A stretch of 64,000 bases of DNA, taken from contig JALIGW010000016.1 in assembly GCA_023053685.1 (NCBI GenBank), forward strand, positions 5,340,001 through 5,404,000, in the 5' to 3' direction. The stretch is from Diadophis punctatus similis. Taxonomy: Eukaryota; Chordata; Lepidosauria; Squamata; Dipsadidae. The position numbers and the translations under genes are program-made. The notes beneath the pieces are model-generated. The model saw nothing but the letters and a program-made list of their open reading frames with translations. It was not told the origin of the DNA and searched no databases. Below, piece after piece: positions 59,094 through 64,000 of this stretch. Positions within the stretch are counted from its first letter, which is position 1; each line of letters starts with the position of its first letter.

Positions 59094-59165
59094 CCTTAGA
59101 GAAAACAAGAAAGTCAAGTTATTAAGGCAAATGTGAATGACATACTTCCTTCAAACAATTTTATT

Positions 59166-61323
59166 ATTTGAGAACAAAAAGTTGCACACACAGACAAAGA
59201 CAGCAGCACTGTTAAAAAATAGCTTCACAAATTATATACAGTAAACAACTTAGTGGTTTAACATTGTAATTGTGTAAAAAGCTGTAACATACATATATCA
59301 GGTCTACTAACTTTAACTGAAGCGCAACACAATACAAATTTAAAACAAAGTTTACTTAACCCTCTTTAATTCAACAAAAATTAAAAACCACCTCCTTCTA
59401 CAATGAAAAAAAGAAAATAAAAACCTTCAAACTTTGGTGCTATTCACAATCAATATGAAAAGCCTTGTGCTAAATAGGCTCTGAATCTATCGCATTCAAA
59501 ACTCACATTTGCCAGACAACTCGCTCTTCTATGACATAAAACATTCGGAACTTACGAAAATAGTACTGAACTGAAAGCAGCCAACTTCATAACCAGGATA
59601 TATACATACACCTGTTTGTTTTTGAAAGGTGCCTCAGTCAAATTGTGAACATTTATTTGAGTTATATACAAAATATTCTCTGTGTAAAAAGGTTAGACTT
59701 CACCAAAATTCTGTACACACACGTGCTGTAGAGATTTACAATCTGACCCTTTAAAAAAAAAAAAGGCCCTAGCACAAACCCTGTGGAACTAAATGGGGTC
59801 AGCGCTAGCAACACAGTTCAAGGACTGGGGTTCTAACCCATCATTTAAGGCAATAAATATTCCTGTTGCTTCTCTTTAAACATTCACGTAGTTGGGAACA
59901 CAGCTCAACATGCAACAATACTATAAACTCAACTCAAGAGTAAGAATTGTTCTGCTGAAATTGTCTAAAAACAAATTATTAATTAGCAAACATCTTTCAT
60001 CCTATGATTTGTAAGCTAGCAAGAAACCTGCTATCTACTTAAGGATAGGCAAGCATCAATTCCAAATTAGAGATTTTATGCATCTGTTTGGAATGGTGCG
60101 ATTAAGGTCAGTTGGTCTTCCTCATGATGGTAGAAAAATCCCTCAGCATAAATTGAGTAAATCTGGTTTACAAAGGCCATGGCCTAGGCCACGGGTAGGC
60201 AAAGTTGTAGGCCAGGGGTAGGCATAGAGTCTTCTATGACTTGTGGACTTCAACTCCCAGAATTCCTAAGCTAGCATGATTGACTCAGAAATTCTGGGAG
60301 TTGAAGTCCACGAGTCATAGAAGAGCCAACTTTGCCTACTCCTGGCCTAGGCAATCTGTACTTGGATGAACTGTGTAACATGAGAAAACAAAGTCCATGG
60401 GAAATAATGCAGCAAATTAGATTTGCAGGGAATTTTATGCAGCTTTACTCTCCTGATGAATTGTCAGTGTGTCATGTACGACAATTCTCTGTCCATGTTA
60501 AACTGTGGGCACCCACCAATCACTCACATGAACTTTTTATCCAAACTGAGGCCATTCCAAAATTCCCCAAAAGCCTTCTGAAGCCTTTCTCTCTAAAGAT
60601 ACATCACGATAGTTCAGAAACAAATCCATAGAATGCTTATAGTGAACACCAAATTCAGTTAATGCTTTGAATGGAAGGAAAAATGAAATGAAAAAAAAGA
60701 GAACCCAAACAGGCCACAATATCTTACATGCAGTAGATATTACAACTGCTCTTGCATATGCTAACAGTATTTAAGGACATGATAGAATACCCCAAACTCG
60801 CACTTAGAAATAACCCACATGGTTTGAAATGCAGTATATATAATTCATACACGTGAGTATTCATTTATACTGTATATATTTACATACATATACACAAAAC
60901 CACCCTGATGTTTTTAAAAGCTTATATCACAAAACAGAAGATATGGATTTAAGATTCTGAATATTAGAATATACTTTCACTTTAAAAAGAAACCAAATAT
61001 GCATACCTATGCATGGTGTAAATCATATTGACAAAAATAGTTTGTTACTAACATTACATTAAATAGATGGTTTTATAAGTTTCCTTAATAATTACATATA
61101 TAGAAGACAAAGAAGCTTGATTCACAAAAAATAGATAGCATTTGTAACAATTACAGTTTTTAGCCCAGAATGGGAAGAAGTAGCAAAATGTTATAAATCT
61201 CGAAGGACACAGAGCACCTACTATATCAGTTTAAAAAAATATATATTTTCAGGATGAACTAAATGAAAGCATTGTCCATTTTTTTTCACCTGACCCTATC
61301 CCACCCATCCTTTTTTTTCATAT
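59166..61323 (-). other. NUP58: Probable NUP58 3' UTR
   Basis: Minus-strand sequence follows the NUP58 stop. It is mostly repeat-free apart from one MITE (60190-60344). Poly(A) signals on the minus strand are at 59160-59165 and 59652-59657 (TTTATT on +). The 2.1-kb length is plausible for this gene, but the 3' end is inferred. Confidence 0.55.
60190..60344. mobile_element. Palindromic hAT-type MITE within NUP58 3' UTR
   Basis: The target duplication is GCCTAGGC (60182-60189 and 60345-60352). The right arm GAGCCAACTTTGCCTACTCC pairs with the left terminal CACGGGTAGGCAAAGTTG. The left end carries a short duplicated terminus (CAGGGGTAGGCA at 60213). Confidence 0.88.
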
Positions 61324-61493
61324 TTATCTTTTCCCCCTTTTGTTCCCAGCGGGGGGTTTCTTCAGCTGGAGAAGTTGTCCTCCTGTACCAAAGCTTGCAG
61401 AGGCTGGATTGGACACCCCAAATGTCAGGCCAGCAGATGCTGTGATGCCAGGATTGCTGAAGTTAAACCCAGATGTGCTCGAATTGCCAAAGC
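61324..61493 (-). CDS. NUP58: NUP58 terminal coding exon
   Basis: NUP58 (p58/p45, NUPL1) forms the central channel complex of the nuclear pore with NUP62 and NUP54. Its FG repeats bind transport receptors. This exon starts after CTTTACAAG with two bases that complete a Gly codon. It encodes FGNSSTSGFNFSNPGI, then SAGLTFGVSNPASASFGTGG and QLLQLKKPPAGNKRGKR, with TAA at 61324-61326. The FG-type tail and the basic KKPPAGNKRGKR terminus match vertebrate NUP58 nearly residue for residue, as I recall it. Confidence 0.95.
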
Positions 61494-62659
61494 CTTGTAA
61501 AGGAGGGGAAAACATTTCAAAGTGAACAGATGTGATCACATAAAGGACAAAGGATTTTGAGTTCTTTAAGTGTGAAGTGCAATTTGAAAATGCTGGGGAT
61601 CCCTTGCTGCCTGATAAGCTACATGGTGTGGGAAGCTCTAATACTAAAAATAATGCTAAATGAAGTGTAATCTATATAATATGGACAATATTATTGGGAG
61701 GCTGAAAGAAGCTAGTATTATGTCTATTCTATTTTAGCATGAGCGGAACATAGGTTTAAAGAGACAATAAACTATTCGAATTAACTTTAACCTTTAGCTC
61801 AAAGCAATGTAAATCTCAGAAGCTTATAATCTTATCACAAGGCAAAATAACACAGAGAGTCAATCTTTGCTACTTGAAGGCCTCTATATAGGCTGGAATC
61901 ACAACTCCCTTAATTCCCAGTGAGCCTGACTAATCCAAATTTTGGGGCATTGCAATCCTAACGCACCCAAAATGTACCAGGAAAGTTACTAAGTTTATGT
62001 GGGCGGGATGTCTGGAGAGTGATTTGGAAAAAATGCTTCAAACACTGAGCAAGCAGAGCACCTCTCTTCCAATCAATAAAACCACCCAACTATTTTTTAA
62101 CCTTTTGTGCAAATCTGGAAAAGGTGCTATTGTTTTAAGAGTCACATTAACATTAAAGACAAAAGTGAAACCCAGTATTTTGAGAACATTCATTACAAGT
62201 GGTCCACGAGGAAGCCTGAAAAAAACCAGACTGTTATTGAAAAGAAAAAAAAAGTGCGAGATCCAGAGCACTTCTTTTGAATCATTTTCAAAGTGTGCAC
62301 AGAATAAGTATTATCATAGACATATTAAATATATTTAAAGGCTTTTTTTATTCAGGGGGAAATTGGTCAAGCACAAAGAGGCAATGCCATTTAAGTGTAT
62401 AATGGGAAAGCCCAATAACATTATTTTTTCCTTAAAGCAGAAAAGTACAAGGACGAATGTTCTAAGACCAAAACATCCCCTTTTCCATGCTGAGATTGGA
62501 ACATCTGGATGAGCAGCTGAACGTTTCTGATATATTTTAGGACCCTATTTGTAAGAATGATCCTACATAGAAAATATCAATAACTGAAAATATTTTGTGA
62601 CCAAAATACTTTGTGCAGAAAACTTAACTGTCCCATAAAACATTCAGAACAGAACAAAC
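61494..62659 (-). other. NUP58: NUP58 intron
   Basis: This 1.17-kb phase-1 intron has donor GTTTGT (below 62660) and acceptor TTTACAAG (above 61493). No repeats are recognised. Confidence 0.85.
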
Positions 62660-62755
62660 CTGCACTAAGGCTTCCTGAAGGTTTATTTGCCGCTCCAAAT
62701 CCAAACGATGGCGCACCTGGAGCACTGCTTCCAAAACCAGTGCTACCTGCAAATC
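62660..62755 (-). CDS. NUP58: NUP58 penultimate coding exon
   Basis: The acceptor is TTTGTCCTAG (above 62755). The exon starts with two bases of a Gly codon and ends with one base of the next Gly at the donor. It encodes FAGSTGFGSSAPGAPSFGFG and AANKPSGSLSA, an FG-rich stretch (GFG, FGFG) that joins directly to GFGNSSTSG in the last exon. Earlier exons lie beyond the right edge of the window. Confidence 0.93.
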
Positions 62756-64000
62756 CTAGGACAAACAGTAGTAAAGATAGGAAACACAAGTTAAGGTGCA
62801 CAGGTCCAATTGCTTTTAACCACAATGTGTTGAGTGAAGTTTATCACCCAATATTTTATCAGTGAGGCTCTAAAGCCCAACTAAACTGAAATCAACATCC
62901 CTTTGATACTCTGCACGTAACTGTATTAAGAACCCACTGATTCATTGCACATACTTTGCAAATCTGACAGTGGTCAGCCATATTAGTTTGCATTAATTAC
63001 TTATACTGTGATTTTAATTCTAGACTTCAAATCTTTTCATTCTTTTTTATGAATAAGAAAATATCTTAAATGTTCCCATATGAGGCATCAGCTGGCAGCC
63101 ATCAGTTTGCAATAAAAAAAATTACACGAGCCTATAGATAATTTTGTCATCTCTTCTTGTTGTAGGTAACCCATTTTATTCATTCTGCCTTTGCTCAACC
63201 ACTGCTTGCAAAAAACAATAGATAAAATTGAATTGTCCAGGACTAATGACTCTAAAAGCTATAAAACATACTACAGCAATGATTTTTCACTAGATGCAAT
63301 ATCTTTGGTAGGTATGTATATGTATAACATGTATAACAAAAGTTGCATGTTGGAAATAATAACACCTTTACACAGAAAATTTTCTTTAATAGTGAATGTG
63401 GCAGAGGCAGAAATCCCCTCATAATCATTTATAATCTCAGAAACTTTACAGTGGATCCAGATTTAGTCCTACTTGCTAATGAGATCCCCTTTGTACTTTT
63501 TATGTACAACCAAAGAATGTTTGCAGAAGTCAATTTCAGCCCACATTGCTACACATGCTTCAGAGAACACTTTGAAGGCACATGGAAGAAAGGAAATATT
63601 TTTCTTACTTCAAGCAAGGCAGAACTTATGGTGGAATTTCTACTAACACTGACCAAACTTCAAGTATTATAGGTTTTTAAAGTCTTTCCTAAGCCTACTA
63701 TAAAAAGTTTTGCTGAAACCTGTGTGTTCTTCAGGTGCTCTGAAACAGTTTTATCAGCTATTCAAAGGAAATCTTATTAGCATTAGTGAGTAGCTTTTTT
63801 ATTGTGAATTTCTTTTCTCATAAATTTCAGGTTAAACATAGATACTTTAGACAAATTGTACTTCTTAATTAAATCCCAAACTATTCATGTAATAATTAAA
63901 ACTGTAAGAACCAGATTTCTTCCATGTTATAAATGTGTAGATAATTGAGAATTAATTAAAGATGGCTGGTTGTGTGACTATCTTAAATAAATAAATAAAA
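62756..64000 (-). other. NUP58: NUP58 intron (runs off window)
   Basis: No further NUP58 exon was found on the minus strand in this last 1.2 kb. It ends in a short (AAAT)n on the + strand. Confidence 0.6.

Overview
This window is vertebrate nuclear DNA, most likely from a squamate reptile and probably a snake. The evidence is intron-split orthologues of vertebrate genes, together with squamate-type repeats: CR1-like LINEs ending in the 'GGTTGGACTAGATGACC' type tail, tRNA-derived SINEs with GCTATTG tails, 5S-like SINEs, an L1 ORF1, many hAT-type MITEs with 8-bp target-site duplications, and an (AATAG)n-type microsatellite. No bacterial, phage or CRISPR-type system is present. The species assignment is inference; no database was searched.

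Three protein-coding genes can be supported. (1) ATP8A2 (phosphatidylserine flippase), + strand, last two coding exons at 3005-3096 and 6513-6610, with 3' UTR following. (2) SHISA2, - strand and complete: exon 1 at 32734-33070 in a CpG-rich promoter region and exon 2 at 26606-27159, giving a 296-residue protein. (3) NUP58 (NUPL1), - strand, last two coding exons at 62660-62755 and 61324-61493, with a probable long 3' UTR running down to about 59.16 kb. ATP8A2 and SHISA2 are tail to tail, as in human. NUP58 lies about 28 kb upstream of SHISA2 in the same orientation, which differs from my recollection of the human order (NUP58, ATP8A2, SHISA2).

Layout: 1-6.6 kb, end of ATP8A2 with CR1 and MITE insertions in its last introns. 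6.6-24 kb, 3' UTR then intergenic DNA full of MITEs, LINE fragments and microsatellites. 24.3-33.1 kb, SHISA2 (probable 3' UTR, exon 2, 5.6-kb intron, exon 1). 33.1-34.7 kb, CpG-rich upstream region. 35-59 kb, repeat-rich intergenic DNA including a short near-identical duplication, a probable solo LTR, an ORF1-only L1 element with a perfect 15-bp target-site duplication, and nested SINEs. 59-64 kb, 3' end of NUP58.

The three genes are not a functional unit: a membrane lipid flippase, an ER-retention modulator of Wnt and FGF receptors, and a nuclear pore channel protein. The most notable non-genic content is a dense set of palindromic hAT-like MITEs (several with perfect 8-bp target duplications and one family carrying NRF1-like palindromes), the half-L1 element, a 61-nt perfect-loop hairpin, and the local gene order.
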